Shown here piece after piece: positions 1 through 6,394 of a DNA stretch of 14,772 nucleotides. The notes beneath the pieces were generated by a model that saw only the letters and a program-made list of their open reading frames with translations, searched no databases and was not told where the DNA came from. Position 1 is the first letter of the stretch, and every line of letters begins with the position of its first letter. The position numbers were made by a program, and so were the translations under genes. Source of the stretch: Bilophila wadsworthia ATCC 49260 (GTDB lineage: Bacteria; Desulfobacterota; Desulfovibrionia; Desulfovibrionales; Desulfovibrionaceae). The DNA is taken from assembly GCF_000701705.1 (NCBI RefSeq), contig NZ_JNJP01000085.1, positions 1 through 14,772 on the forward strand, written 5' to 3'.

Positions 1-67
1 GACCCCCTCCCCTCATCTTCCCAAGACTTTTGACTGGTGGGGAGGAGGCCCGCAGGGAGTTGCCTGT
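1..67 (+). repeat. Dispersed repeat copy A (5' end cut by window)
   Basis: The core AAGACTTTTGACT lies at 23-35. A C-rich segment precedes it, and the G-rich tail closely matches copy F. CCTCCCC (about 5-11) can pair with GGGGAGG (about 39-45) around the core. A small tail hairpin, CAGG/CCTG at 53-66 with a GAGTTG loop, matches the tail hairpins of copies C and F in loop but not in stem sequence. The copy abuts the stop codon of the minus-strand hydrolase, so it points into that gene's 3' end. It probably follows a plus-strand gene outside the window. Confidence 0.75.
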
Positions 68-69
68 AT

Positions 70-1290
70 TTAGTTGGAGTTGGCGACGTAAGTTGCTGGC
101 AAGGCTGCGTACAGGGCCGCGCACTCGATGAGATCCTGTTTCCACGTCTTTTCGTCGGGAGCGTGGGCTTCCTTTTCCTTGCCGGGGCCGAAGCCGACGA
201 CCGGGATCCCGTAGCGGCCCATGATGGACACGCCGTTGGTGGAGAAGGTCCACTTGTCGGTGCGGGGTTCGCGTCCGAACAGGCTGCGGTAAGTCTCTTC
301 GGTGGATTTCGTCACCACATGGTCTTCGGGCAGGACCCACGTGGGGAAGTAGCAGTCGGTGGGGTAGACGAGGCCGGTCCACGAGGGGACTTCGTAGGTG
401 TACATGGACACCTTGGCCTTGTCTCCGGCGGCCTTGACCGAGGGCAGATTCTCAATCTGGGAAATGGCGAGATCCTTGTCTTCGCCGAAGGTCAGGCGGC
501 GGTCCACGGAAATGGCGCAGCTGTCCGCCACCGCACAGCGGGAGGGCGAGGTGTAGAAAATCTGGGAAACGGTGAGGGTGCCCTTGCCGAGGAAGGGGTC
601 GTCCGCGAGCCGGGCATTGAGCTGTTCAAGCTCGGTCATGATGTGGGCCATGCGGTAGATGGCGTTGTCGCCGCGTTCCGGGGCGGAACCGTGGCAGGAT
701 ACGCCGCTTACGTCCACGCGGATTTCCATGCGCCCGCGCTGGCCGCGATAGATGCCGCCGTCGGTGGGTTCGGTGGATACCACAAATTCGGGCTTCAGCC
801 CGTCTTCGTTGATGATGTACTGCCAGCACAGGCCGTCGCAGTTCTCTTCCTGCACGGTTCCGACCATGACGATGGTGCAGTCCTTGGGACACAGGCCAAG
901 CTCTTTGATGATCTTCCCGGCATAAACCATGCTGGCCATGCCGCCTTCCTGATCGCTCGCGCCGCGCCCGCCGATGGTTTCGGCGTCTTCGTAGCCTTCG
1001 TAGGGATCAAAGGTCCAGTTGGAACGGTTGCCGACGCCCACGGTATCGATGTGCGCGTCAAAGGCGATGATGCGGGGGCCACTTCCGATAAAGCCGAGGA
1101 CGTTGCCCATCTTGTCGATTTCGACCCTGTCGAAGCCGACCTTTTCCATTTCTTCCTTGATACGCCGGATCACGCCTTCTTCTTGGCAGCTTTCGCTCGG
1201 GATGCGGATCATATCGCGCAGGAATCGGGTCATTTCCGGTTCATACTTTTTGGCGAGTTCGTTAACACGGGAAAAATCGACGGTGCTCAT
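70..1290 (-). CDS. ygeY: YgeY-family M20 metallohydrolase (selenium-metabolism-linked type)
   Basis: This 406-aa protein is a cytoplasmic zinc-dependent hydrolase of the M20 peptidase/deacylase superfamily. All the expected metal and catalytic residues are visible: H80 and D82 in FDAHIDTVG, D113 in GRGASDQEGG, E148/E149 in VQEENCDG, E174 in STEPTD and H376 in HAPDE. H200 in SCHGSAPERGDNAI sits in the dimerisation-domain position. The overall pattern fits the YgeY subgroup better than ArgE, DapE or PepV. In Escherichia coli, ygeY lies in a cluster for anaerobic purine/uric acid and selenium-linked metabolism, but the exact substrate here cannot be read from sequence. The ATG at 1290 has a GGAGG ribosome site six bases upstream. 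The gene stands alone in the window, behind a predicted sigma-54 promoter at 1341-1357. Repeat copy A begins right after its stop. Family assignment is firm; substrate is open. Confidence 0.88.
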   Translation of the reverse strand: MSTVDFSRVNELAKKYEPEMTRFLRDMIRIPSESCQEEGVIRRIKEEMEKVGFDRVEIDKMGNVLGFIGSGPRIIAFDAHIDTVGVGNRSNWTFDPYEGYEDAETIGGRGASDQEGGMASMVYAGKIIKELGLCPKDCTIVMVGTVQEENCDGLCWQYIINEDGLKPEFVVSTEPTDGGIYRGQRGRMEIRVDVSGVSCHGSAPERGDNAIYRMAHIMTELEQLNARLADDPFLGKGTLTVSQIFYTSPSRCAVADSCAISVDRRLTFGEDKDLAISQIENLPSVKAAGDKAKVSMYTYEVPSWTGLVYPTDCYFPTWVLPEDHVVTKSTEETYRSLFGREPRTDKWTFSTNGVSIMGRYGIPVVGFGPGKEKEAHAPDEKTWKQDLIECAALYAALPATYVANSN

Positions 1291-1340
1291 GGGAAGCCTC
1301 CAGAGGAATGATGCCGGATGTCCGGTCTATTTCCCAAGAA

Positions 1341-1357
1341 AGCAATTGTCGGGCCAA
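1341..1357 (-). promoter_or_regulatory. Sigma-54 (-24/-12) promoter for the ygeY-like gene
   Basis: Read on the minus strand the site is TTGGCCCGACAATTGCT. It differs from the sigma-54 consensus TTGGCACGN4TTGCW by a single base (A to C). The GG and GC elements have the required spacing. Transcription would start near 1330, about 40 nt before the ATG. Confidence 0.72.
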
Positions 1358-1442
1358 CGTTATGAGCCTTCATGATAGCGTATAAAACAAACCGATTAAA
1401 CGAGTCTCCACGTCCTCTGACATTCCAAAAGGCTTCTCAGTT

Positions 1443-1456
1443 TGAGAAAATTCTCA
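1443..1456. promoter_or_regulatory. Palindrome, candidate enhancer-binding-protein site
   Basis: TGAGAA-AA-TTCTCA is a perfect 6-bp inverted repeat with a 2-base centre. It is centred about 119 bp upstream of the start predicted from the sigma-54 promoter, a normal distance for an upstream activator sequence. The regulator is unknown, and only one copy of the site is seen. Confidence 0.45.
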
Positions 1457-1496
1457 TTTCGGGAAACCGCAACGACGGTGCCTGGATGAAAATAAG

Positions 1497-1529
1497 AAAG
1501 GGCCGCCTCCGCAAAGGAGCAGGCCCTTT
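1497..1529 (-). terminator. Rho-independent terminator of the rpsF-to-lipoprotein operon
   Basis: AAAGGGCC pairs perfectly with GGCCCTTT, and an inner CCTC/GAGG-type helix closes on a GCAAA loop. On the minus strand the stem is followed by a T-rich run (TTTCTTATTTTC). It lies downstream of repeat copy B and the small lipoprotein gene. It is partly symmetrical, so it may act in both directions. Confidence 0.75.
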
Positions 1530-1550
1530 TCATACGAACTCCCCGGAAAG

Positions 1551-1642
1551 GGGGATTCGATAAAGTCGAAAGTCTTGGGAGGGAGAGAGGAGGGGGGGCG
1601 GGGGAGGGGGAGCCCTTCTCCAGAAGGGTTCCCCCTCCCCCG
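1551..1642 (-). repeat. Dispersed repeat copy B
   Basis: In the minus orientation the order is hairpin, C-rich tract, core, tail. The hairpin (1599-1642) has a 21-bp stem with one G-T pair and a 2-base loop. The C-rich tract is followed by the core AAGACTTTCGACT (1564-1576). The tail TTATCGAATCCC is shared with copy G but not with A, C, D or F. It begins about 20 nt after the lipoprotein stop codon. The plus strand carries closely spaced runs of five to seven Gs (1592-1610), capable of forming a G-quadruplex. Confidence 0.8.
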
Positions 1643-1662
1643 GTTAGCAATCCAATCACAGA

Positions 1663-1785
1663 TTAAAACGATCCGCCCGTCGATACGCTGCCTTCCCACT
1701 GGCCTTTGGCGCGTACGGTGGCCGACTCGGAACACCCGGCGAGAAGCAGGGCGAGAAGGCAGGCGCAAAGCAGCAGCGCTCTCAT
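1663..1785 (-). CDS. Small predicted lipoprotein (40 aa)
   Basis: The ATG at 1785 lies two bases after the cysE stop codon. It opens a 40-codon frame ending in TAA at 1663-1665. The product begins MRALLLCACLLALLLAGC: a short basic start, a hydrophobic stretch and a lipobox LLAGC with the lipidated cysteine at position 18. A 22-residue polar tail, SESATVRAKGQWEGSVSTGG plus SF, follows. Placement predicts a membrane-anchored periplasmic peptide, translationally coupled to cysE and transcribed with the ribosomal protein/dnaB operon. I do not recognise the mature part and assign no function. The lipobox, tight coupling and in-frame stop just before repeat copy B argue that it is real, but at this length conservation in relatives would be needed to be sure. 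Confidence 0.65.
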   Translation of the reverse strand: MRALLLCACLLALLLAGCSESATVRAKGQWEGSVSTGGSF

Positions 1786-1787
1786 GG

Positions 1788-2729
1788 CTATGCCTTGCCC
1801 ATAAGCGATTCTTCGGTGGGCTGGGCGGAAAGCTTCTGTACGAGCTTCGTTCCGGCGGGCACGTCCTTCGTCACCCAGACGTTGCCGCCGATGATTGAAC
1901 CGCTGCCGATGGTGATGCGTCCAAGGATGGTCGCCCCGGCGTACACGGTGACGTTGTCCTCAAGGATGGGGTGGCGGGGAACGCCCTTGACCAGCACGCC
2001 GTCGCCGTCCTTGGGGAACGACAGCGCGCCGAGGGTTACGCCCTGATAGAGGCGGCACCCCTTGCCGATGACGGCGGTTTCGCCGATGACCACGCCTGTC
2101 CCGTGATCGATGAAGAATTCTTCATCAATGGTCGCGCCCGGATGGATATCGATGCCGGTGGCGGAATGGGCCATCTCGGAAATGATGCGCGGGATGACCG
2201 GCACGCCGAGGTTGTACAGCTCGTGCGCGATGCGGTGGTGCGTCATGGTGAGTAGCGAGGGGTAACAGAAAATGGTTTCCCCGGCGCTGGTCGCGGCGGG
2301 ATCGCCCTCATAGGCCGCCTTGGCGTCGGACGCCAGCAGCCGGCGGATGTGGGGGAGGCGCTGCATGAACTCCATGGCCTTGCGCATGGACACTTCTTCG
2401 CAACTCATGCAGTCGGTGGCGTAGCTTGCACAGGCGAAGCAGCCGCCGCGCCGGATCTGTTCGGCCAGCTTGCGGAAAATGGAGTCCAGATTGGCCGAGA
2501 GGTGGTAGCGCATGGATTCCACATGCACGCAGGAAACGCCGAAATAGCCGGGAAAGAGCGTGGCCTTGAGGCGCGACATGATCTCGCCGAGTTCTTCGAG
2601 CGAGGGCATGGGGGAATCGTGCAGCGGATGGTGCAGAACCGTCTCAAGCGAGGAAGGCGCGCACAACTGTTCCACGACGAGATCCAGATCGGGCATGGAC
2701 GTTGGCGCTATGGGAGCGAGTGGTTTCAT
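1788..2729 (-). CDS. cysE: Serine O-acetyltransferase, EpsC type
   Basis: This 313-aa enzyme transfers acetyl from acetyl-CoA to L-serine, making O-acetylserine, the direct precursor of cysteine. The C-terminal part from about residue 190 is a left-handed beta-helix of hexapeptide repeats. It carries the catalytic pair in GIDIHPGA (D194) and IDHGTG (D208-H209), then GVVIGETAVIGKGCRLYQGV and NVTVYAGATILG. The roughly 150-residue helical N-terminal domain is longer than in short Bacillus-type enzymes. It holds an unusual cysteine cluster, C97-x2-C100-x6-C107-x2-C110. The start ATG at 2729 follows GAGG at good spacing. The gene sits 17 nt after dnaB in the rpsF operon and is coupled to a small lipoprotein downstream. 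Family placement is firm; epsC would be an equally good symbol. Confidence 0.93.
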   Translation of the reverse strand: MKPLAPIAPTSMPDLDLVVEQLCAPSSLETVLHHPLHDSPMPSLEELGEIMSRLKATLFPGYFGVSCVHVESMRYHLSANLDSIFRKLAEQIRRGGCFACASYATDCMSCEEVSMRKAMEFMQRLPHIRRLLASDAKAAYEGDPAATSAGETIFCYPSLLTMTHHRIAHELYNLGVPVIPRIISEMAHSATGIDIHPGATIDEEFFIDHGTGVVIGETAVIGKGCRLYQGVTLGALSFPKDGDGVLVKGVPRHPILEDNVTVYAGATILGRITIGSGSIIGGNVWVTKDVPAGTKLVQKLSAQPTEESLMGKA

Positions 2730-2746
2730 GGCGTACCTCGGGAAGG

Positions 2747-4144
2747 TTATTCGCCGCCCGCTTCGGAAGGCTGGGGCGACAGTCCGGGTTCGAGATCCTC
2801 AAATGCGGTGTAGGAGCCAAGATAGGCGAGCGTCGCCGTGCCGATGGGGCCGTTGCGCTGCTTGCCGATGATGATTTCCGCCGAGCCCTTGTGCGGGTTG
2901 TCGGGCTGCTTGTGGTATACTTCGTCGCGGTAGATGAACATGATGACGTCGGCGTCCTGTTCGATGGCGCCCGACTCGCGGAGGTCGGACAGCAGCGGAC
3001 GTTTGTCCGTGCGCTCTTCCAGTTTACGGTTGAGCTGCGAAAGCGCCACGACCGGAATATCCATTTCCTTCGCCAGCCCCTTGAGCGAGCGGGAGATTTC
3101 CGAAATTTCCTGTTCGCGGGAGTCCGTCCGCTTGGATCCGCGCATGAGCTGGAGGTAGTCCACCATCACCAGGCCCACGCCGGATTCGGCCTTGAGCCGA
3201 CGGGTGCGGGCGCGCAGTTCCAGCGGCGAGAGCGCGGGCGTGTCGTCGATGTAGATGGGGGCCTGCCCGAGCACGTCGGCGGCGTGATAGAGCCTGCTCC
3301 ATTCCTCGGAGTCGAGATAGCCCCGGCGCAGGTGCCCCAGATCCACCTTGCCCCATGCGCAAAGCATACGCATCATGAGCTGATCCATCGACATTTCGAG
3401 GGAGTAGATGGCGACGGGCACGTTGTCCTGCACGGCGGCGCGCATGGCCATGTTCAGGGCGAAGGCGGTCTTGCCCATGGAGGGACGGGCCGCAACGATG
3501 ATAAGGTCCGAAGGCTGGAGCCCGGCGGTCATCTGATCAAGGCGGTTGTAGCCTGTGGTGACGCCGGTGACGGCTTCCTTCTGCTCGAAGCGTTTGGTCA
3601 GTTCCTCAAAAACGCGGTTGACCAGTTCCTTGGAGCTTTTGAAGACCTTGCCGGAGGTACGTTCCGAGATGGAAAAGACGGCCTGTTCGGACTCGTCCAA
3701 CAGGGCATCCACGCTGCGCGACTGGTCAAAGCAGTTGCTGATGATGTCGGAACACGCGCCGATGAGGGAGCGTTGCAGCGACTTGTCGCGGACGATGGTG
3801 GAATAATATTCGGCATTGGCCCCGCTGACGACGGTCTGTGCCAGTTCCGAAAGGTAGGCCGCTCCGCCCACTGCTTCGAGCTGTCCATGATCCTTGAGGT
3901 AGCTGGCTACCGAAACGAGATCGATGGGCGCGTTTTTGCGATAGAGTTCGAGGAAGCAGGTGTACAGCGTCTGGTGCGCGGGGAGGTAAAAATCGTCGGA
4001 GGAAAGCGTGTCCACGAGCGTGTGGAAGACGCTGTTACGGATAAAAATACCCCCCAGAACGGCCTGTTCGGCCTCAACGCTGTGGGGGGGGACTCGACGA
4101 AGCAGATCGTTCGTCGCCCGGTTGGGATCGGCAGGGGATGCCAT
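2747..4144 (-). CDS. dnaB: Replicative DNA helicase DnaB
   Basis: This 465-aa protein is the hexameric 5'-3' helicase that unwinds DNA at the replication fork and recruits primase. The N-terminal DnaB domain covers about residues 15-120. The RecA-like motor domain follows from about 190. It has Walker A ARPSMGKT (219-226), a Walker B segment LVMVDYLQLM (D329), the ALSQLNR motif (367-373) and the arginine-finger region GKQRNGP (427-433). Length is normal and no intein interrupts the motor domain. The ATG at 4144 has an AGAGGA ribosome site. Order after rpsF-rpsR-rplI is widely conserved in bacteria. A 10-bp GC hairpin separates it from rplI and may set relative expression. Confidence 0.97.
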   Translation of the reverse strand: MASPADPNRATNDLLRRVPPHSVEAEQAVLGGIFIRNSVFHTLVDTLSSDDFYLPAHQTLYTCFLELYRKNAPIDLVSVASYLKDHGQLEAVGGAAYLSELAQTVVSGANAEYYSTIVRDKSLQRSLIGACSDIISNCFDQSRSVDALLDESEQAVFSISERTSGKVFKSSKELVNRVFEELTKRFEQKEAVTGVTTGYNRLDQMTAGLQPSDLIIVAARPSMGKTAFALNMAMRAAVQDNVPVAIYSLEMSMDQLMMRMLCAWGKVDLGHLRRGYLDSEEWSRLYHAADVLGQAPIYIDDTPALSPLELRARTRRLKAESGVGLVMVDYLQLMRGSKRTDSREQEISEISRSLKGLAKEMDIPVVALSQLNRKLEERTDKRPLLSDLRESGAIEQDADVIMFIYRDEVYHKQPDNPHKGSAEIIIGKQRNGPIGTATLAYLGSYTAFEDLEPGLSPQPSEAGGE

Positions 4145-4204
4145 GCGGAAATTCCTCTGTTGGGGACGCGTGAAAAAGAAGAGCAGAGGAGCTCACCGCC
4201 GAGT

Positions 4205-4234
4205 CGCCGCCCCCAGGGAAAACCGGGGGCGGCG
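4205..4234 (-). other. GC-rich hairpin between rplI and dnaB
   Basis: CGCCGCCCCC (4205-4214) pairs perfectly with GGGGGCGGCG (4225-4234) across a 10-base loop, eight bases after the rplI stop codon. No T-run follows on the minus strand, so it is not a classical terminator. It could be a partial attenuator or a 3'-end stabiliser that separates high ribosomal-protein expression from low helicase expression. Confidence 0.6.
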
Positions 4235-4241
4235 CGAGAAA

Positions 4242-4757
4242 CTATTCGGCGGCTTCTTCCGTCGGGGCCTCGGCCGGAGCTTCGGCGGCTTCCTCTTCAA
4301 CGAGGTGCGCCTTGTCTTCGGAGACAACCTTCACGGTGAGGGAAGCGACGACGTCGGCATGCAGACGCACGCGGACGGGGTGATCGCCGAGGGTACGGAT
4401 GGGATGGTCGAGCAGGATGCGGCGACGATCCACTTCGATGCCCTGAGCGGTCAACGCATCGCCGATGATGGCGGTGGTCACGGAGCCGTAGAGCTTGTCA
4501 TTGTCGCCCACGCGCATGACGATCGGAAGAACGAGGCCTTCCAGCTTGCCGGCGATGTCGTCGGCGGCGGCGCGCAGGGCGTCCATACGGGCCTGCAGCT
4601 TCTTGCGTTCCAGTTCAAAAGCCTTGAGGTTACCGGGGGTGACCAGCATGGCCAGGCCCTGAGGCAACAGGTAGTTGCGGCCATAACCGGCCTTAACCGT
4701 CACCACATCGCCAAGGCGACCCAGGTTTTCCACATCGGCACGAAGAATGATTTTCAT
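4242..4757 (-). CDS. rplI: 50S ribosomal protein L9
   Basis: This 171-aa protein binds domain V of 23S rRNA through its N-terminal domain at the base of the L1 stalk. The signature region GDVVTVKAGYGRNYLLPQGL (about 16-35) is clear, followed by the long connecting helix rich in Lys, Arg and Ala, and the C-terminal domain. L9 is usually about 148-150 residues. Here the last roughly 20 residues form an acidic Glu/Ala/Pro tail (EEEAAEAPAEAPTEEAAE). The rpsR stop TAA overlaps an AAGGAG ribosome site for this ATG, with 11 nt between the genes, so the two are probably translated together. Transcription is from the rpsF promoter. Confidence 0.96.
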   Translation of the reverse strand: MKIILRADVENLGRLGDVVTVKAGYGRNYLLPQGLAMLVTPGNLKAFELERKKLQARMDALRAAADDIAGKLEGLVLPIVMRVGDNDKLYGSVTTAIIGDALTAQGIEVDRRRILLDHPIRTLGDHPVRVRLHADVVASLTVKVVSEDKAHLVEEEAAEAPAEAPTEEAAE

Positions 4758-4768
4758 ACCGGGTCTCC

Positions 4769-5032
4769 TTAGATGTTGCTCTTTTTCTTCACGTCAGAGG
4801 AATGGCCGGCGGTGTAGAACAGCAGAGCCATCTGACGGGCGCGCTTGATCTCGGTGGAGAGCAGGCGCTGGTGCTTGGCGCAGGTGCCAGTGATACGGCG
4901 GGCAATGATCTTGCCGCGTTCCGTGATATAGTCGCGCAGGATGTCGGGGCGCTTGTAATCCAGCGGCAGATCCGCGTCGGCGCAGAAGCGGCAGAACTTG
5001 CGACGAGGAGCAAACTTTTTCTTGAAGGCCAT
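4769..5032 (-). CDS. rpsR: 30S ribosomal protein S18
   Basis: This 87-aa protein partners S6 on the 30S platform. It starts MAFKKKFAPRRKFCRFC and ends in a lysine-rich tail. C14, C17, C51 and H54 (GTCAKHQ) make it the zinc-binding form of S18. I chose the ATG at 5032 rather than the in-frame TTG at 5041, because the ATG follows a GAGGAGG site at 9-base spacing and gives the family's usual N-terminus. One base separates it from the rpsF stop codon, and the ribosome site lies within the end of rpsF, so coupling is expected. Confidence 0.95.
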   Translation of the reverse strand: MAFKKKFAPRRKFCRFCADADLPLDYKRPDILRDYITERGKIIARRITGTCAKHQRLLSTEIKRARQMALLFYTAGHSSDVKKKSNI

Positions 5033-5033
5033 G

Positions 5034-5336
5034 TTACGCAACCTCCTCGGCCGCGTCGGCCAGCTTTACGGTAAGGAACTTGAACGCGCCGTCGCTGATG
5101 CGGATGATGCGTTCGAGTTCGGCCACGGTGTCGCCGGGGGCGACATATTCGAGGCGCACGAAGTAGCCGCGCATTTGCTTGCGGACAGGGTAGGCGAGGT
5201 CGCGCATACCCCAGTGATCCGCGGTGAACCGACCGCCGGCGCGTTCGATGACACCCGTGAAGGTGCCAAGCAACGCTTCACGCGCATCGGCAGCCAGCTC
5301 CGGGGAAAGGAGCAGCAAGGTTTCAAACTTTCTCAT
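5034..5336 (-). CDS. rpsF: 30S ribosomal protein S6
   Basis: This 100-aa protein is first in the ribosomal/dnaB operon. It begins MRKFETLLLLSPEL and contains the characteristic WGMRDLAYPVRKQMRGYFV segment (about 44-62), with the ferredoxin-like fold implied by family membership. The open frame continues upstream to 5447, but the ATG at 5336 is preceded by AGGAGG at 8-base spacing and gives the standard N-terminus. The C-terminal tail is short and lacks glutamate repeats of the E. coli type. A promoter (5419-5447) and a structured leader precede it. Confidence 0.95.
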   Translation of the reverse strand: MRKFETLLLLSPELAADAREALLGTFTGVIERAGGRFTADHWGMRDLAYPVRKQMRGYFVRLEYVAPGDTVAELERIIRISDGAFKFLTVKLADAAEEVA

Positions 5337-5400
5337 GCCAAGATCCTCCTTGTGGACTATGGCCTGTTCCCAGAGTCGCCCTCTTGGGCGCGATGAAACA
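5337..5400 (-). promoter_or_regulatory. Structured leader of rpsF, possible S6:S18 autoregulatory site
   Basis: Two adjacent hairpins lie before the rpsF ribosome site. GACT-x-TGG pairs with CCA-x-AGTC (5355-5377), and CGCCC pairs with GGGCG (5377-5390) over a 4-base loop. They share one base, so they are either stacked or alternative. Many bacteria regulate rpsF through a leader bound by the S6:S18 complex. I cannot see the family's conserved CCG motif with certainty, so the regulatory role is tentative. Confidence 0.3.
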
Positions 5401-5418
5401 GGCAAGGCAGAACACAAC

Positions 5419-5447
5419 CCAATACGCAAACGGAAGCGCTCTGTCAA
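5419..5447 (-). promoter_or_regulatory. Sigma-70 type promoter for rpsF operon
   Basis: On the minus strand a perfect TTGACA (5442-5447) is followed after exactly 17 bases by TATTGG (5419-5424). The -35 is ideal and the -10 weak. It lies about 80-110 bp upstream of the rpsF ATG, leaving room for the structured leader. Confidence 0.6.
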
Positions 5448-5530
5448 GCCGCTGCCCGTTTTTGTGCAACGGGTTGTGCGAAACGGACAATCATCATAAA
5501 GGATCGGCCAACCTATTTGGAGGAGGGCTT

Positions 5531-5827
5531 ATGGATACGGAAAGGAAGTACCCGACGCGTGAGGTCGACGGTGTGGACGTCCCGCAGATGGGCATCAAAG
5601 AGCTGATCAAACAGCTTGGGTCGGCTCTTGAGACAATGGAAGGCAATCGCAAGTCGTATACCTCGCCCGAGGAAATCGAGGCGGGTACGCTTATGGTCGC
5701 TCTTTTCGGCAATTCTTTGTACTACATGCGTTTGTTTGACAAGAGCCTCCGCACGTTCGAGGCCGCACAGGACGCCGTGCTTGAAGAGCAGTTGCAGCAG
5801 GCCGATACGGTCGGCGGGATTTGCTGA
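5531..5827 (+). CDS. Conserved-looking protein of unknown function (98 aa)
   Basis: The ATG at 5531 follows a strong GGAGGAGG site. It gives a 98-residue soluble protein starting MDTERKYPTREVDGVDVPQM and ending DTVGGIC. The frame is open further upstream, but nothing there looks like protein and the ribosome site fixes the start. The composition is acidic and mostly helical, with a segment KELIKQLGSALETMEGNRK near residues 20-40 and a C-terminal glutamate/glutamine-rich helix. There is no signal peptide or membrane segment. The only cysteine is the last residue. It is divergent from rpsF and is followed by repeat copy C, whose tail forms a strong terminator, so it is probably a single-gene transcript. 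I do not recognise the family. The good ribosome site, terminator and normal codon use support a real gene. Confidence 0.8.
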   Translation: MDTERKYPTREVDGVDVPQMGIKELIKQLGSALETMEGNRKSYTSPEEIEAGTLMVALFGNSLYYMRLFDKSLRTFEAAQDAVLEEQLQQADTVGGIC

Positions 5828-5853
5828 GGTTCGGAAGGGGGAGAGTGACGCGC

Positions 5854-5974
5854 GGGGGAGAAGGAACCTTTCCGAGGAAAGGTTCCTTCTCCCCTCCCCC
5901 GGCCCTCCCTCATCTCATCTTCCAAAGACTTTCGACTGGCGGGGAGGCCGCGCGACGGGAGTTCCGTTGCGCGG
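5854..5974 (+). repeat. Dispersed repeat copy C
   Basis: This is the most complete copy. A perfect hairpin of about 18 bp (5855-5894), AAGGAACCTTTCC against GGAAAGGTTCCTT with G/C extensions, lies 26 nt after the stop codon of the 98-aa gene. A C-rich tract, the core AAGACTTTCGACT (5925-5937) and the GGCGGGGAGG tail follow. The tail hairpin with GAGTT loop ends in a T-run, a functional-looking terminator. Confidence 0.85.
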
Positions 5975-5980
5975 TTTTTT
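5948..5980 (+). terminator. Rho-independent terminator formed by tail of repeat copy C
   Basis: CCGCGCGACGG pairs with CCGTTGCGCGG (one G-T pair, loop GAGTT), giving an 11-bp stem followed directly by six Ts. It ends the transcript of the 98-aa gene. Its loop and inner stem are part of the dispersed repeat. Confidence 0.88.
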
Positions 5981-5982
5981 GT

Positions 5983-6394
5983 ATTCAGCGATAGACGGAA
6001 GGTTTCCTTTGCAGGGTCGGAGGAAAACACCTCAAAACGTCACGTGAAGGCCTGGTGGGGTTATGGGGATATTCATCTGTTTTACCACGATTTTTACCGT
6101 AATTGGACGAAAAGCAACTCCCTTTGGGCTGAGCATGAGGTTAATGCCGCTGTCGGTTTTCATCTCAGCACCTGAAGAGAGCAATGTGGTGTGTGCCATT
6201 AACCGCTTGTGCGATTTCGCCGGGTTGGATACTATAAAAGAAGAGAACCATCGTAGGCATTGCCATTGCCATTGAGGAATGACAGTTATCTCTGGGTAAC
6301 GGAGGGTGGGCTTGGCTCTTTGTCTTCGCTGGCGCTGAGATGCCTTTGGCGTTGAATTTCCCGGATCAGGACCGTTTGCTTCGAGGTAAAATCC
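5983..6394. other. AT-richer stretch with no convincing gene
   Basis: About 410 bases between the terminator and the membrane-protein gene. Base composition is visibly richer in A/T than the neighbours, especially 6050-6290. Short frames occur on both strands (for example 6063-6275 plus) without a good ribosome site or recognisable product. There is a small tandem of ATTGCC units near 6256-6274. It may be the decayed remnant of an acquired gene, but I see no transposase or terminal repeats. The promoter for the downstream gene should be in its last part. Confidence 0.4.

Noticed and set aside
37..1311. 424-codon plus-strand frame across the ygeY-like gene
   Set aside because: Antisense shadow; the minus-strand product carries all M20 metal ligands.
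1551..1642. CRISPR array suggested by repeated sequences in the window
   Set aside because: Copies are kilobases apart in both orientations, without regular spacers or cas genes.
2702..4339. 545-codon plus-strand frame across dnaB
   Set aside because: A mirror of dnaB in a GC-rich genome, rich in Gly, His and Val. dnaB on the other strand has all its motifs.
5034..5447. Longer rpsF start at 5447
   Set aside because: The extra 37 codons overlap the promoter and leader, and the start at 5336 has a strong ribosome site and the normal S6 N-terminus.
6181..6202. Second sigma-54-like site (TGGCAC...TTGC on the minus strand)
   Set aside because: The two elements are 8 bases apart instead of 5, so the spacing is wrong for sigma-54, and no gene follows.
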